This document shows positions 16,622-25,967 of a DNA stretch of 64,000 bases, in pieces. Each line of letters opens with the position of its first letter. Within the stretch, counting starts at the first letter, position 1. A model generated the notes under the pieces. That model was not told the DNA's origin and ran no database searches. It saw nothing but the letters and a program-made list of their open reading frames with translations. The DNA comes from Halovivax asiaticus JCM 14624. GTDB lineage: Archaea > Halobacteriota > Halobacteria > Halobacteriales > Natrialbaceae. The stretch spans positions 241,834 to 305,833 of the forward strand of contig NZ_AOIQ01000021.1 in assembly GCF_000337515.1 (NCBI RefSeq). The letters run 5' to 3'. Both the position numbers and the translations under genes were made by a program.

Positions 16622-16700
16622 GCTCTGGGATATCGACGTACACCTGAGACGCCCTCATAGGTTGGGGTGGTCCTGTATCGTGGCGTCACACCAGCGAACC

Positions 16701-16748
16701 GTCCAGTCGCGACGACGATCACGCCCGATTATCGTCCAGTCGCGACGA
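16701..16748. repeat. Two direct 15-base repeats between divergent genes
   Basis: GTCCAGTCGCGACGA occurs at 16701-16715 and again at 16734-16748, 33 bases apart (about three helical turns), in the interval shared by the divergent SoxB-like and TauE-like genes. The spacing on one face of the helix would suit a regulator binding site. This is inference. Confidence 0.45.
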
Positions 16749-16841
16749 TTGTCACGAACGCCACGACAACCGGGATAACGGAGGCCGTGGTCGTCTCCCA
16801 CGTCAGATGCACGAGAACCGTCTCCGTCGGGGTCGGTCACG

Positions 16842-17627
16842 ATGACGACGAACTGGGTAACGACCGGCCTCACCTCGGTCGTGATACTGGTCGCGTCGAT
16901 CGTCCACGGCATCGCGGGCTTCGGCTTCGCGCAGGTCTCGATGGGGTTGATGCCGCTGTTTCGATCGCCGGCCAGCGCCTCGATCATCTTCACGGCGACG
17001 GCGGTCGTGAGCAACGGCCGGGTCTGGTGGAGCGTTCGCGACGCGTTCGACTGGCGCAAGTGGATCGTTCCGGTCGCCGGCCTCGTCGTGGGGATGCCCC
17101 TCGGCATCTACGTCTTCAGTCGGTTCGATGCGGATCAGATGCGCGTCGCCATCGGTGTCGTTCTCGTCCTGGCGGTCATCGTCGTCGGCGCGACCCAGCA
17201 ACTCGACGTCGTCACCAACTGGATCGAGGAACGGGACTATCGCCCCGGCAAGGCCGTGGGAGCGACCGCTGGCCTGTTCGCGGGTATTCTCGGCGGGTCG
17301 GTCGCCGTGCCCGGCCCGCCGATGATCGTCTACGGCGCGTTCATGTCCGCGAGCGGCTTCTGGAGCGACGAGGAGATGAAGGCGGTGTTCACCGCCTTCT
17401 TCGGGACACTCATGCTGTACCGACTGGCCAGTCTGACCTACACAGGTGCGGTGACGACGCCGCTGATGATCGAGGCGGCCGTCGCGATTCCGATGGTGTT
17501 CGTCGGCGCCTGGGCTGGCGTGTACATCTTCGACAATATCCCGCAGCGGGTGTTCCAGTGGCTCGTCCTCGTACTACTGACCGTGAACGCGTTCGTCCTC
17601 CTGTTTACCGCGATCCCTGAACTCTGA
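16842..17627 (+). CDS. TauE/SafE family sulfite or organosulfonate exporter-like protein
   Basis: 261 residues with seven to eight membrane segments and the two internal half-repeats of the family: IVHGIAGFGFAQVSMGLMPL near the N-terminus and ATAGLFAGILGGSVAVPGPPMIVYG in the second half, both with the G-x-G-F or G-x-x-G-P loops. Family members move sulfite, sulfoacetate or other small anions across the cytoplasmic membrane. Pairing with a SoxB-like enzyme suggests export of a sulfur oxyanion. The ATG at 16842 opens directly into the first helix. Confidence 0.88.
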   Translation: MTTNWVTTGLTSVVILVASIVHGIAGFGFAQVSMGLMPLFRSPASASIIFTATAVVSNGRVWWSVRDAFDWRKWIVPVAGLVVGMPLGIYVFSRFDADQMRVAIGVVLVLAVIVVGATQQLDVVTNWIEERDYRPGKAVGATAGLFAGILGGSVAVPGPPMIVYGAFMSASGFWSDEEMKAVFTAFFGTLMLYRLASLTYTGAVTTPLMIEAAVAIPMVFVGAWAGVYIFDNIPQRVFQWLVLVLLTVNAFVLLFTAIPEL

Positions 17628-17675
17628 GTGACGTCTTGGTGACGAATTCCGGTTGCTCCCACGAATTCCGTCGCG

Positions 17676-17864
17676 ATGCTCTCCGGGATGGTTATCGACG
17701 CGAACCCGTTCTCGGGACACTTCCAGTTGTTCGCCGCGTTCCCGTTGCTCGCATTTCTCGCGGTGTATACATACTCGGCCGGGGAATCGAAGCGATCGAT
17801 TAGACGAGTGGCGAGCGAGTGGTCTTCCATCGGACAGCGAGTGAAAATCGCCGGCGACGAGTGA
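17676..17864 (+). CDS. Possible small membrane protein
   Basis: 62 residues (MLSGMVIDANPF, a hydrophobic stretch FAAFPLLAFLAVYTYSAG, and a basic tail). It follows the TauE-like gene by 48 bases on the same strand and ends just before the convergent phoU. I see no family. It may be a real microprotein or a chance frame; the single clean hydrophobic helix followed by positive charges favours a real one slightly. Confidence 0.35.
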   Translation: MLSGMVIDANPFSGHFQLFAAFPLLAFLAVYTYSAGESKRSIRRVASEWSSIGQRVKIAGDE

Positions 17865-17867
17865 GTC

Positions 17868-18539
17868 TCAGTAAATGAGTTCGTCGTCGTTTTCGACCAT
17901 GTACAGCGTGCGTGCGGCGATGTTGACGGCGTGGTCGCCGACACGCTCTAGGTCGCGAATCGTTAGCAAGAGTCTGGAGACGTCCTGAAGGAGCGATTCG
18001 ACTTCGGACGCGTCCTCGAGCTCGCGTTCGATGAGGTCTCGGACGACGATCTCGCTGGCTCGTTCGGCGAAGTGGTCGACGTCGTCGTCGCGAGTCGCCA
18101 GTTCCCGGCAGGCGTCGATATCTTCACGATCGTACGCTTGCACCGCGTCGTCGACCATGTCGAGGGTGACGACGCCCATCTCCTGAATGTCCACGTCGGG
18201 GAAGAGGTCTCGAGTCGCGTCAAGCGTGTACTCGCCCAGATTGACCGCGAGGTCGGCGATGCGTTCCAGATCGGTGATGATCTTGAACGAGGCCGCGATG
18301 AATCGGAGATCGCTCGCGACGGGTTGCTGGAGCGCCAACAGGTCGATACACTGCTGTTCGAGTTCGAGGTACATCTGGTTGACCTCGTAGTCGCCCTCGA
18401 TCACCTCGCGAGCAAGGTCCTCGTCCTTCCGGTCGAGCGCGTCGAGTCCCATCCGGAGGCGTTCCATGACGACTTCGCCCATATAGCAGACGTCCTCGCG
18501 AAGTCCCTCGAGTTGTTCCTGATATGAATCTCTGGCCAT
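17868..18539 (-). CDS. phoU: Phosphate uptake regulator PhoU
   Basis: 223 residues made of two PhoU three-helix repeats. The metal-binding E/DxxxD-type motifs appear as KIITDLERIADLAVNLGEY in the first half and TIRDLERVGDHAVNIAARTLY in the second. PhoU proteins restrain Pst transport and phosphate signalling when phosphate is plentiful. The ATG at 18539 (MARDSYQEQLEGLREDV) is the usual family start; in-frame starts further upstream at 18566 and 18587 would only add a poor extension. It is on the same strand as pstSCAB but separated from it by a dehydrogenase gene. Confidence 0.93.
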   Translation of the reverse strand: MARDSYQEQLEGLREDVCYMGEVVMERLRMGLDALDRKDEDLAREVIEGDYEVNQMYLELEQQCIDLLALQQPVASDLRFIAASFKIITDLERIADLAVNLGEYTLDATRDLFPDVDIQEMGVVTLDMVDDAVQAYDREDIDACRELATRDDDVDHFAERASEIVVRDLIERELEDASEVESLLQDVSRLLLTIRDLERVGDHAVNIAARTLYMVENDDELIY

Positions 18540-18617
18540 GTTCGACGTTCCACGACGAACTGCCATGTAGCTTGCGCCTCGTTGCACGTCGCTGCCGATT
18601 TCGCCAGGTTGGGTGTC

Positions 18618-18664
18618 CTGCTGCTTTCATCAGGATGACCGCTCTGCTGCTTTCGCCCAGGATG
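18618..18664. repeat. Imperfect 26-27 base tandem repeats upstream of phoU
   Basis: CTGCTGCTTTC occurs at 18618-18628 and 18644-18654, each followed by CAGGATG (18631-18637 and 18658-18664); a third partial copy (CCTGCCGGTTTC) follows. The repeats lie 80-125 bases before the phoU start, where a regulator could bind. No other function is evident. Confidence 0.4.
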
Positions 18665-18811
18665 CCCATCCTGCCGGTTTCGTGCGTGGTCGGAAACCGG
18701 TCCGATTCGTGACTCTGGCCGAACCCACCCGGCCAGACCGAGACGGCTGTCCCGGAGTTGCAGGCCGTCACGCGATCGCAAAACCGGTGGGTGTCTCAGC
18801 CGTTGCGTGTC

Positions 18812-19981
18812 TCAGGGTTCGAGCAGGACCTTCGTGACGCCCTCTTCGCGTTCGTCGAACCGCTCGTACATCTCGGGCGCCTCGTCGAGCGATGCCGTGT
18901 GTGAGATGACGAACCCGGGTTCGGCCTCGCCGGCGACGATCATGTCGCGGAGTCGGCGGTTGTACCGCTTGACCGGACACTGGCCCATTCCGAATCGGAG
19001 TCCCTTCTCGAACGCGGTGCCGAGGTAGACGCGCAAGAGGCCCTGTTCACCGATGTGGTCGGGTTGGTCGGGATCGTCGGAGACGTAGAGGCCGACGATC
19101 CCAATCTTCCCCGTCGGCCGGACCGCGTCGATAAGCTGATTGAGGATGATCGAGGGATTTTCCCGTGATTCGTCGTAGATCGACTCGCCATCTCGACCGT
19201 CCTCGATAGCCTGGTACCCCACGGCGTCGACGCCCTTGTCGACGCCACCGCCGTGTGCGTCGGTGATCGCCTCGACTGCGTCTCGTTTTTCGAAGTTGAT
19301 CGTCGTCGCATTGCAGTGTTCGTCGGCCAGTTCGAGCCGACTCTTCACTCGATCGACGACGTAAATCTCGGAGGCACCGCGGAGGTGGGCGCTGTAGGCG
19401 GCCATCAGTCCGACCGGTCCGGCGCCGAAGACCGCGACGGATTCGCCCGGTTGCAGGTCCGCGAGTTCGACGCCGTGCCAGCCGGTGGGGAAGACGTCGG
19501 CGAGCATGATGAAGTCTTCAGGCGTGCCGTTGGCGGGATCGTCCGGGATCTTCAGCGCGTTGTGATCGGCGTAGGGCACCCGAACGCGCTCGGCTTGCCC
19601 GCCCTGGTACGAGCCCATCTTCACGTAGCCGTACGCACCACCTGGCGTCTCCGACTCGACGTTCTCGCAGTAGCCGTAGTGACCGTCCTCGCAATTCCGA
19701 CAGTAGCCGCAGGCGACGTTGAACGGAAGAACGACCCGATCGCCCGGTGACAATTGCTCGACGCCGTCGCCGACCTCGCTTATCTCGCCCATGATCTCGT
19801 GACCGAACGCCATCCCCGGCTCCGCGCCGGCGCGCCCTTCGTACATGTGCAGATCCGAGCCACAGATGGCCGTCTGCGTCACCTCCAGGATCGCATCGTT
19901 CGGACTCGTCAGTTCCGGATCGTCGATTTCTTCGATCGAAACGTCGTGTGCGTCGTTGTAGACGACTGCTTTCGTTGTCAC
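18812..19981 (-). CDS. Zinc-dependent alcohol dehydrogenase, formaldehyde-dehydrogenase-like
   Basis: 389 residues of the medium-chain dehydrogenase family. The catalytic zinc site is CGSDLHMYEG...GHE (Cys near residue 40), the structural zinc site is CGYCRNCEDGHYGYC (about 92-106), and the Rossmann loop is GAGPVGLMAAYSA. The overall pattern, including a YEGRAGAEPG region and a long C-terminal half, resembles glutathione-independent formaldehyde dehydrogenases. The natural substrate is uncertain. It lies between pstB and phoU but has its own upstream gap with several hairpins, so it is probably transcribed separately. Confidence 0.88.
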   Translation of the reverse strand: MTTKAVVYNDAHDVSIEEIDDPELTSPNDAILEVTQTAICGSDLHMYEGRAGAEPGMAFGHEIMGEISEVGDGVEQLSPGDRVVLPFNVACGYCRNCEDGHYGYCENVESETPGGAYGYVKMGSYQGGQAERVRVPYADHNALKIPDDPANGTPEDFIMLADVFPTGWHGVELADLQPGESVAVFGAGPVGLMAAYSAHLRGASEIYVVDRVKSRLELADEHCNATTINFEKRDAVEAITDAHGGGVDKGVDAVGYQAIEDGRDGESIYDESRENPSIILNQLIDAVRPTGKIGIVGLYVSDDPDQPDHIGEQGLLRVYLGTAFEKGLRFGMGQCPVKRYNRRLRDMIVAGEAEPGFVISHTASLDEAPEMYERFDEREEGVTKVLLEP

Positions 19982-20108
19982 AGGAACTCACCCGCGTCGC
20001 TCGACATCGAACCGGTGCCAAAAGGTTCCCCACGCAGGTGCAACGGGCGGCGTGGCTGTGCGGACGGAACGGCTTGCGGACGGTTCGAGAGATGGGTTTC
20101 ACCGCGAA

Positions 20109-20229
20109 CGAGTCCGATAGGACTCGTGAGCGGGCCGACGACTGACCCAAAAGCGCCGCTTCGCGGCGCTGTCGGGGAAGGAGGAGTGCTTTTCATCGAC
20201 GTTTTCCCGAGGGCCGGCGGAGCCGGCCC
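20109..20229. terminator. Three hairpins between the pst operon and the dehydrogenase
   Basis: Three perfect stem-loops lie close together: CGAGTCC/GGACTCG (20109-20126, loop of 4), AGCGCCGC/GCGGCGCT (20152-20170, loop of 3) and GGGCCGGC/GCCGGCCC (20211-20229, loop of 3). The last two follow the pstB stop on the minus strand and are likely transcript-end or RNA-stability structures. All three are in non-coding DNA. Confidence 0.5.
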
Positions 20230-20247
20230 GCAGAGGAAAAGGTCGGT

Positions 20248-21117
20248 TCAGCCGAACTTCCCGGTGATGTAGTCTTCGACGCGCTGGTGGTCGGGGTTCT
20301 CGAAGATCTTGTTGGTGTTGTCGAACTCGACGAGTTCCCCGCCGGTGAGGAAGACGGCCGTCTTGTCGGAGATGCGGGCGGCCTGTTGCATGTTGTGGGT
20401 GACGATGACGACGGTGTAGTCCTCGGCGAGTTCCTCGATTAGGTCCTCGATCTTCGAGGTGGCGACAGGGTCGAGCGCGCTCGCCGGCTCGTCCATCAGG
20501 ATGACTTCCGGGTCGGGGGCGATGGCGCGGGCGATGCAGAGGCGCTGTTGTTGCCCGCCGGAGAGTTCGAGGCCACTCTCGTCGAGTTGATGTTCGACCT
20601 CGTCCCAGAGGGCGGCGCGTTTGAGGGCGGTTTCGACCTTCTCGTCGACGTTCTCGTCGTCGCCCTGGACTTTGAGTCCGTAGGCGACGTTGTCCCGGAT
20701 GGACTTGGGGAACGGGTTCGGCGACTGGAAGACCATGCCGATCTTGCGCCGGAGTGCGACGGGGTCGACGTCGTCGTCGTAGACGTTCTTGCCGTCGAAC
20801 AGGAGGTCACCCTCGATGCGGGCGGTGTCGACGAGGTCGTTCATGCGGTTGATCGAGCGCAGGAACGTCGATTTCCCACAGCCCGACGGGCCGATGACGG
20901 CGGTGACCTGTTTTTCTGGGATCTCGATGTCGACGTCGGTGAGCGCCTGTTCGTCGCCGTAGTAGACGTCGAGATTCCGCGCTTCGAGCAGGGTTCGGTC
21001 CATCATCGTTCGCTGGTCAGGCCCGTCACCGTCGTCGACGATGTCGGAATCGAGCGTGGTGTCTGGTTGGTCGGCGGCCGATTCGGTCTCCGAGTGGGAC
21101 ATCTGTGGTGGTGTCAT
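20248..21117 (-). CDS. pstB: Phosphate ABC transporter ATP-binding protein
   Basis: 289 residues. ATPase of the high-affinity phosphate importer. Walker A is GPSGCGKST, the signature is [10 protein letters not shown], Walker B is VILMDEPAS, and the switch His lies in IVTHNMQQ. About 45 acidic, disordered residues precede the domain. It is the last gene of pstSCAB and starts 2 bases after pstA. The PstB-specific stretch [23 protein letters not shown] is visible in short pieces. Confidence 0.96.
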   Translation of the reverse strand: MTPPQMSHSETESAADQPDTTLDSDIVDDGDGPDQRTMMDRTLLEARNLDVYYGDEQALTDVDIEIPEKQVTAVIGPSGCGKSTFLRSINRMNDLVDTARIEGDLLFDGKNVYDDDVDPVALRRKIGMVFQSPNPFPKSIRDNVAYGLKVQGDDENVDEKVETALKRAALWDEVEHQLDESGLELSGGQQQRLCIARAIAPDPEVILMDEPASALDPVATSKIEDLIEELAEDYTVVIVTHNMQQAARISDKTAVFLTGGELVEFDNTNKIFENPDHQRVEDYITGKFG

Positions 21118-21119
21118 GA

Positions 21120-22010
21120 TCAGGTGGAGCGCTCAAAGCGGTTGCGGATGACGATCGCGATCGAGTTGATGGTGAGCAGGATGACGAGCAACGTGACGAC
21201 GCCCGCGGCGACGACCCCGTACTGGAACGCCTGCTGTGGATACGAGGCCCAGTTGTAGATCTGCAGCGGCATCGCGCTGACCTTGCTCAAGAGGCCGGTC
21301 GGGACGCCGAAGACGGTCGTGGGAGCGGCGATCATGATCAGCGGCGCCGTCTCCCCGATTGCGCGACCGAGCGCGAGGATCGTGCCGGTCATGATTCCCG
21401 GCATGGCTCGTGGTAAGACGACGTTGCGGATCGTCTGCCACTTCGTCGCGCCCATTCCGTAGGAGGCCTGGCGCTGCGAGTCGGGCACCGCGCGGATCGC
21501 CTCCTGGGCGGAGATGATCACGATCGGCAGGATGAGCAGGCCGACGGTGAACGCGGCGGCGATCACCGACCCGTAGCCGATATCGAGCATCCCGACGAAC
21601 AGGCCGAGGCCGAGCAGGCCGTAGACGATCGACGGGACGCCGGCGAGGTTGGCGATGTTGAGCTGAATGAACGTCGTCAGTGGGCCGTCGCTCGCGTACT
21701 CTTCTAAGTAGACGGCGGCGCCGACGCCGAGCGGGAAGGTGATCAACGCGATCAGGAGCATGATGGCGAGCGACCCGACGATCGCCGGGAGGAAGCCGGC
21801 CTGGTCCGGGAACGGGTGCGGCGGACTCGTGAGGAAGCCCCAGTCGAGCCAGCCGACGGCGTCGACGGCCACGTTGGTGAGCAAGAGCGCCAACGAGACG
21901 ATCCCGACGAGGGTGGCGGCGAGTGCGAGCAGTCGGAAGGCGACGTCCTTCCGCCGACTGATATGGCCGAACGCGGAGTCAGTCGTCGCGTCGGTCGATT
22001 CGGCAGCCAT
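21120..22010 (-). CDS. pstA: Phosphate ABC transporter permease PstA
   Basis: 296 residues, six membrane segments. The permease EAA-type loop reads [26 protein letters not shown], then [14 protein letters not shown], which is diagnostic for Pst permeases. It partners PstC in the membrane channel. The ATG at 22010 overlaps the pstC stop (ATGA). Confidence 0.95.
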   Translation of the reverse strand: MAAESTDATTDSAFGHISRRKDVAFRLLALAATLVGIVSLALLLTNVAVDAVGWLDWGFLTSPPHPFPDQAGFLPAIVGSLAIMLLIALITFPLGVGAAVYLEEYASDGPLTTFIQLNIANLAGVPSIVYGLLGLGLFVGMLDIGYGSVIAAAFTVGLLILPIVIISAQEAIRAVPDSQRQASYGMGATKWQTIRNVVLPRAMPGIMTGTILALGRAIGETAPLIMIAAPTTVFGVPTGLLSKVSAMPLQIYNWASYPQQAFQYGVVAAGVVTLLVILLTINSIAIVIRNRFERST

Positions 22011-22933
22011 CAGTGATACACCTCCCGGTAACGCGAGGCAACGAACTCGCTGATCAGATTCATGATGAACGTGATGACGAACAGCGTGAGGCCGACCGCG
22101 AAGAGGCTCTGGTACTGTACGCCCTGGCTGACCATGTCGCCGGTCCCGATCTTGACCATCGCGGCCGTCATCGTCTCGATCGAGTCGAGAAACATCCCGG
22201 CCGGATTCGCGAGGTCGACCATTCGCGGCGTCTGGCCTGCGGCCATGGCGACGATCATGGTTTCCCCGATCGCCCGGGAGAGGGCGAGGATGAACGAGGA
22301 GAAGATGCCCGACAGCGCGGCCGGGACGACGATCGTCGTAGAGACGGTGAACTTCGTCGCGCCGAGGCCGTAGCCGGCCTGGCGGAGCGAGTCCGGGACG
22401 GCGCTCATCGCGTCCTCGCTGATCGAAGAGACCATCGGGATGATCATGATTCCGACCATGATCGACGCCGAGAGGGCGTTGAACGTCCCGATGGGGAGGA
22501 ATCGATTGAGCGCTGGCGTCACGTAGACCAGCGCGAAGTAGCCGTAGACGACCGTCGGAACGCCGGCGAGCACTTCGAGGGCCGGCTTGAGGTAGGCCCG
22601 GCGGCGCTCGGAGGCGTACTCGGAGAGGTAGATCGCGGTCAGCAGCCCGATCGGCAGTGCGACCGCCGCGGCGCCGATCGTGACCGTGAGCGTCCCGGAG
22701 ATAAGTGGCAGCACGCCGAACGAGATGGGTTCGTGACTCGGCGTCCACCTCGTTCCGGTAAGGAAGTCGACGATAGATACCGTCCCGAAGAAGTTGACGG
22801 CGTCGACGAGAAGTGTGAGGATGATCCCGAGCGTCGTCGCGATCGAGAGGAGTGCACAGAGCAAGAAGAGGTAGCGAAACGTCGTGCCACGAAGGGTTCG
22901 AATGCCGTCGTGTGAGAAGTCTGGCTCGCTCAT
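22010..22933 (-). CDS. pstC: Phosphate ABC transporter permease PstC
   Basis: 307 residues, six membrane segments. The cytoplasmic loop reads [23 protein letters not shown] and is followed by [17 protein letters not shown]. The periplasm-facing [19 protein letters not shown] segment is typical for PstC. The start overlaps the pstS stop by four bases, and the end overlaps the pstA start, so the whole set is coupled. Confidence 0.95.
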   Translation of the reverse strand: MSEPDFSHDGIRTLRGTTFRYLFLLCALLSIATTLGIILTLLVDAVNFFGTVSIVDFLTGTRWTPSHEPISFGVLPLISGTLTVTIGAAAVALPIGLLTAIYLSEYASERRRAYLKPALEVLAGVPTVVYGYFALVYVTPALNRFLPIGTFNALSASIMVGIMIIPMVSSISEDAMSAVPDSLRQAGYGLGATKFTVSTTIVVPAALSGIFSSFILALSRAIGETMIVAMAAGQTPRMVDLANPAGMFLDSIETMTAAMVKIGTGDMVSQGVQYQSLFAVGLTLFVITFIMNLISEFVASRYREVYH

Positions 22934-23907
22934 GCGGTCACCTCGTCGATGTTCGATTCGAGCTTGTCGATGTTCTCCGCCTGTTTTTCCTCGTTCAGCG
23001 GTACGTACCCGATCTCGGCGATCAGGTCACTCGTCGTCTGTTCCATGTAGTAGCGGACGAAGTCGCGAACCGTCGGGTCGGCGAGCGATTCCTTCGCGAC
23101 GTAAATATACAGGTCACGTGTGAGCGGTGTGTACTCGCCTCTCTGTGCCGTTTCGAGCGACGGTTCGACGCAGCCGTCGCCGTTGTCGACGGCGACTGCC
23201 TTGACGGAGTCGGGGTTTTCGCTGTAGTAGGCGAACCCGAAGTAGCCCATCGCGCTTTCTGAGCCCTGCACCCCCTGGACGATCGTTCGATCCTGTTCCG
23301 TCGCGTAGTAGTCGCCGCGATGGTTCGTCTCTTCGCCCACGATCTCCTCTTTGAAGTAGTCGAACGTTCCCGAGGTGGTCGCGGCCCCGTAGAGCTCGAG
23401 CTCTGCGTCGGGGAACGAGTCGTCGATGTCGCTCCAGCGATCGGCGCCGTCGGCGCGCCAGATCTGTCTGAGCTGTTCGACGGTGAGACAGTCGACGAAA
23501 TCAGCGTCCGGATTGACCACGACGGTGAGCGCGTCGGTGGCAACTGGAAACTCGATCGGTGTGACGTCGTTGTTCCCGCACTGTTCTTCTTCGGCTTCGG
23601 CAATCCCCCGACTGGCGTTGTTGATATCGGTTCGGCCCGCACAGAAGAAGTTCCCGAACCCGCCTCCGGTTCCGGTCTTGCTGAGCGCGATGTTGGTCGT
23701 GGGATTCTCTTCCGTGTACGCGGAGGCGATCGCTTCGGTCACGGGGAAGACGGTACTGCTCCCCGCGACGTTGATCTGATTGCCTTCCGCGGCGAGAATT
23801 CCACTGCACCCCGCCAGTGCACCAGAAACGGAGACGCCAGCCGCGGCGAGAAGTTCTCGCCGGCCGACTCCGGCCGGCCCGGCCGCAGGTGAGTCTCTCG
23901 ACATCAT
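22930..23907 (-). CDS. pstS: Phosphate-binding lipoprotein PstS
   Basis: 325 residues. The N-terminus carries a twin-arginine signal with a lipobox ([10 protein letters not shown]...LAGCSG), so it is a Tat-exported lipoprotein anchored outside the membrane, usual for haloarchaeal binding proteins. The mature domain begins [17 protein letters not shown]; phosphate-binding Ser/Thr/Asp residues lie in [12 protein letters not shown] and [10 protein letters not shown]. It is the first gene of pstSCAB. The promoter lies in the 390-base gap shared with the divergent PhoU-like regulator. Confidence 0.95.
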   Translation of the reverse strand: MMSRDSPAAGPAGVGRRELLAAAGVSVSGALAGCSGILAAEGNQINVAGSSTVFPVTEAIASAYTEENPTTNIALSKTGTGGGFGNFFCAGRTDINNASRGIAEAEEEQCGNNDVTPIEFPVATDALTVVVNPDADFVDCLTVEQLRQIWRADGADRWSDIDDSFPDAELELYGAATTSGTFDYFKEEIVGEETNHRGDYYATEQDRTIVQGVQGSESAMGYFGFAYYSENPDSVKAVAVDNGDGCVEPSLETAQRGEYTPLTRDLYIYVAKESLADPTVRDFVRYYMEQTTSDLIAEIGYVPLNEEKQAENIDKLESNIDEVTA

Positions 23908-24297
23908 CGAATAGGAATCACAGCGTAGGTAAGTAGACTTCTATGATGGCTATATAGGGATATGTATTGTCACAGTAGATGGCAGTGTCTGCCTGCAATC
24001 GACGGTTGCTATGGCCTGACCAGGACCGTGCCCTCCTCAGTGATCGTCGCGCACTCCGCCTCTAACTGGGACCGTCCATCTGGTCGCTGTATCTCGACGG
24101 TTCGGTCGAAACCGCTCGACGCGGCAGTGACGATCGTCCAGGAAGCGGGTCGTGGATTTGCAGGCTGTGTGGGGAGTTCGGGTCAGTTTCGAAACCGATC
24201 TCGCGGGTAACCGCAGCTTTCTTCGCCGCTTCTGTATCTCTGGGGTAGAATACATAGATCGTAGTACATTTATATTCTGGTGGGCCAATACTCACGT
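23908..24297. other. Divergent control region of pstSCAB and the AbrB-PhoU gene
   Basis: About 390 bases. Toward pstS (minus) there is an AT-rich segment with CTATATAG at about 23950-23957, 43-50 bases before the ATG. Toward the right gene there is a TATA-like TTTATATT at about 24269-24276, some 22 bases before its ATG. Phosphate-responsive sites would be expected here, but I cannot identify a consensus. On the minus strand 24009-24182 has an open frame with protein-like composition but no start codon (see rejected items). Confidence 0.5.
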
Positions 24298-25293
24298 ATG
24301 GAGACCCGCAAGGTGCAGGTGACCGGCGGTTCTACGTATACCGTCTCGTTGCCCAAAGAGTGGGCGACGGCGAACGGGGTCGATGCCGGAAGTACCGTCG
24401 AATTCTATCCGGAGGATGGGGCCCTTCTGTTGACGCCGCGGCGTGAGAGTAGCCATCAGGAGGGGACGATGGACGTCACGGATATCACCGACGAGCAGCT
24501 CACCAGGGCGGTCATGACGATGTACGTGAGCGGGTTCGACCTCATCCGACTGACCGCCGATCGCGTCACGACCGATCAGCGCCGCGCGATTCGGGACGCG
24601 ACACAGAATCTGGTCGGCGTGGAGGTACTCTCGGAGACGACGGACAGCGTCGTCATCCAGGACCTGCTCGACTCGGCCGAACTCTCGATCGTCAACGCCG
24701 TCTCCCGCATGCGACTGATCGCCGAATCCATGCTCGAAGACGCCGTCACCGCGATCGTCGAGAACGACGACGACATCGCCCACGACGTGATCCAGCGCGA
24801 CGACGACGTCGACCGACTCTTCCTCGTCGTCTCGCGGATCTTCCGGGCGACACTGCGCTCCCCGACGGCCGCCGAATCACTCGGCGTCACGCGCGAGGAC
24901 TGTTTCGACTACCACTCGAGCGCCCGCCAGTTAGAACGCGTCGCTGACCACGCCGTGAAAATGAGCAAAATCGCGCTGAAACTGGCCGAGATCCCCGGTC
25001 CCGTCGCCGATGCACTCCACGCACTCTACGAGGACGCCGACGACGTGATCCGCACGTCGATGGATGCACTCGACGCGGACGACAGCGACCACGCGACCGA
25101 ATTCGGCCACGAGGCTCGCCAGATGGTTCGCGAGATCGACGAACATACCCGCCAGATCGACGATCGACTTCGCGAACTCGACCCGGTCGAGGCCCAGTCG
25201 CTCGGCCTGATCGTCGACTCGCTCTCGCGGTGTGCAGACTACGGGGGCAACATCGCCGAAACAGCGCTTCAGAAGGCGGCGCCGCGGCCCTGA
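24298..25293 (+). CDS. PhoU-like regulator with N-terminal AbrB/SpoVT DNA-binding domain
   Basis: 331 residues. Residues 1-50 (ETRKVQVTGGSTYTVSLPKEWATANGVDAGSTVEFYPEDGALLL, seen as a swapped-hairpin AbrB fold) should bind DNA. Residues 90-325 contain two PhoU-type helical repeats with RQLERVADHAVKMSKIALKL and the final DSLSRCADYGGNIAETAL. Such fusions are thought to be archaeal phosphate regulators acting on pst genes. It is divergent from pstS, which fits direct control of that operon. The ATG at 24298 follows a TATA-like box at leaderless spacing. Confidence 0.9.
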   Translation: METRKVQVTGGSTYTVSLPKEWATANGVDAGSTVEFYPEDGALLLTPRRESSHQEGTMDVTDITDEQLTRAVMTMYVSGFDLIRLTADRVTTDQRRAIRDATQNLVGVEVLSETTDSVVIQDLLDSAELSIVNAVSRMRLIAESMLEDAVTAIVENDDDIAHDVIQRDDDVDRLFLVVSRIFRATLRSPTAAESLGVTREDCFDYHSSARQLERVADHAVKMSKIALKLAEIPGPVADALHALYEDADDVIRTSMDALDADDSDHATEFGHEARQMVREIDEHTRQIDDRLRELDPVEAQSLGLIVDSLSRCADYGGNIAETALQKAAPRP

Positions 25294-25362
25294 CCCGGCG
25301 AACCGACGCCCCGTTACGCGGAATCGGTACGTCTACTTGCCATCACTTCCTTTCGGCGACCG

Positions 25363-25899
25363 ATGACCAACGACGCCGTCAGTGTTCGCCCCGCAGTCTG
25401 CGCCGATGCCTCCGCGATCCGCGCAGTGTGCGTCGCCGGTTGGCGAACCGCTTACGCCGATCTCCTTCCCGACGGCTACGTCGAGGCGAACGTCGAAACG
25501 TTCTACGAGACAGCTCGACTTCGCCGCGAAATCGCCGACCCGGGTGACGCCGGTCGCTGGCTCGTCGCGGTCGCCGAAACGGGATCGGCGGCCGCGTCCG
25601 TCGTCGGCGCGGGGCGTGGAACCCCGCCGACGGACGGCGATTGCGAGGTGTTCACCCTCTACGTTCACCCGGACGCCCAGGGTTGCGGCGTCGGCAGCGA
25701 ACTCCTCCGAACGATGACGGCTTGCCAGCGAGCGGCCGGCGGTCGCGTCCAGTTCGTGGACGTCTTCGCCGACCACGAGGGGGCTATCGGCTTCTACGAG
25801 AGCCGCGGCTTCGAGCGGTACGAAACGCGACCCGCGGACGTGGTAGACGGCGTCGATCCGAATCACCGGACGGTACGGCTCTCTCGTCGAATCGGGTGA
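25363..25899 (+). CDS. GNAT family N-acetyltransferase
   Basis: 178 residues, a single GNAT domain. The acetyl-CoA site is LYVHPDAQGCGVGSELLR, close to the consensus Q/R-x-x-G-x-G/A. The last strand reads FYESRGFERYETRPADVV. The substrate is unknown; proteins of this kind acetylate amines, antibiotics or protein N-termini. It follows the PhoU-like gene by 69 bases on the same strand but looks independent. Confidence 0.88.
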   Translation: MTNDAVSVRPAVCADASAIRAVCVAGWRTAYADLLPDGYVEANVETFYETARLRREIADPGDAGRWLVAVAETGSAAASVVGAGRGTPPTDGDCEVFTLYVHPDAQGCGVGSELLRTMTACQRAAGGRVQFVDVFADHEGAIGFYESRGFERYETRPADVVDGVDPNHRTVRLSRRIG

Positions 25900-25967
25900 G
25901 GCGGCTGGTTCGAAGTCGTCGCGGATCGAAGCTGCGAGAAATCTGTGATGGAGGCGTCCAACCGACG

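Noticed and set aside
24009-24182. Minus-strand open frame reading like the end of a small haloarchaeal protein (WTIVTAASSGFDRTVEIQRPDG).
   Set aside because: No ATG, GTG or TTG lies between the upstream stop (24183-24185) and the protein-like part. It could be a decayed gene, but it cannot be supported as a CDS.
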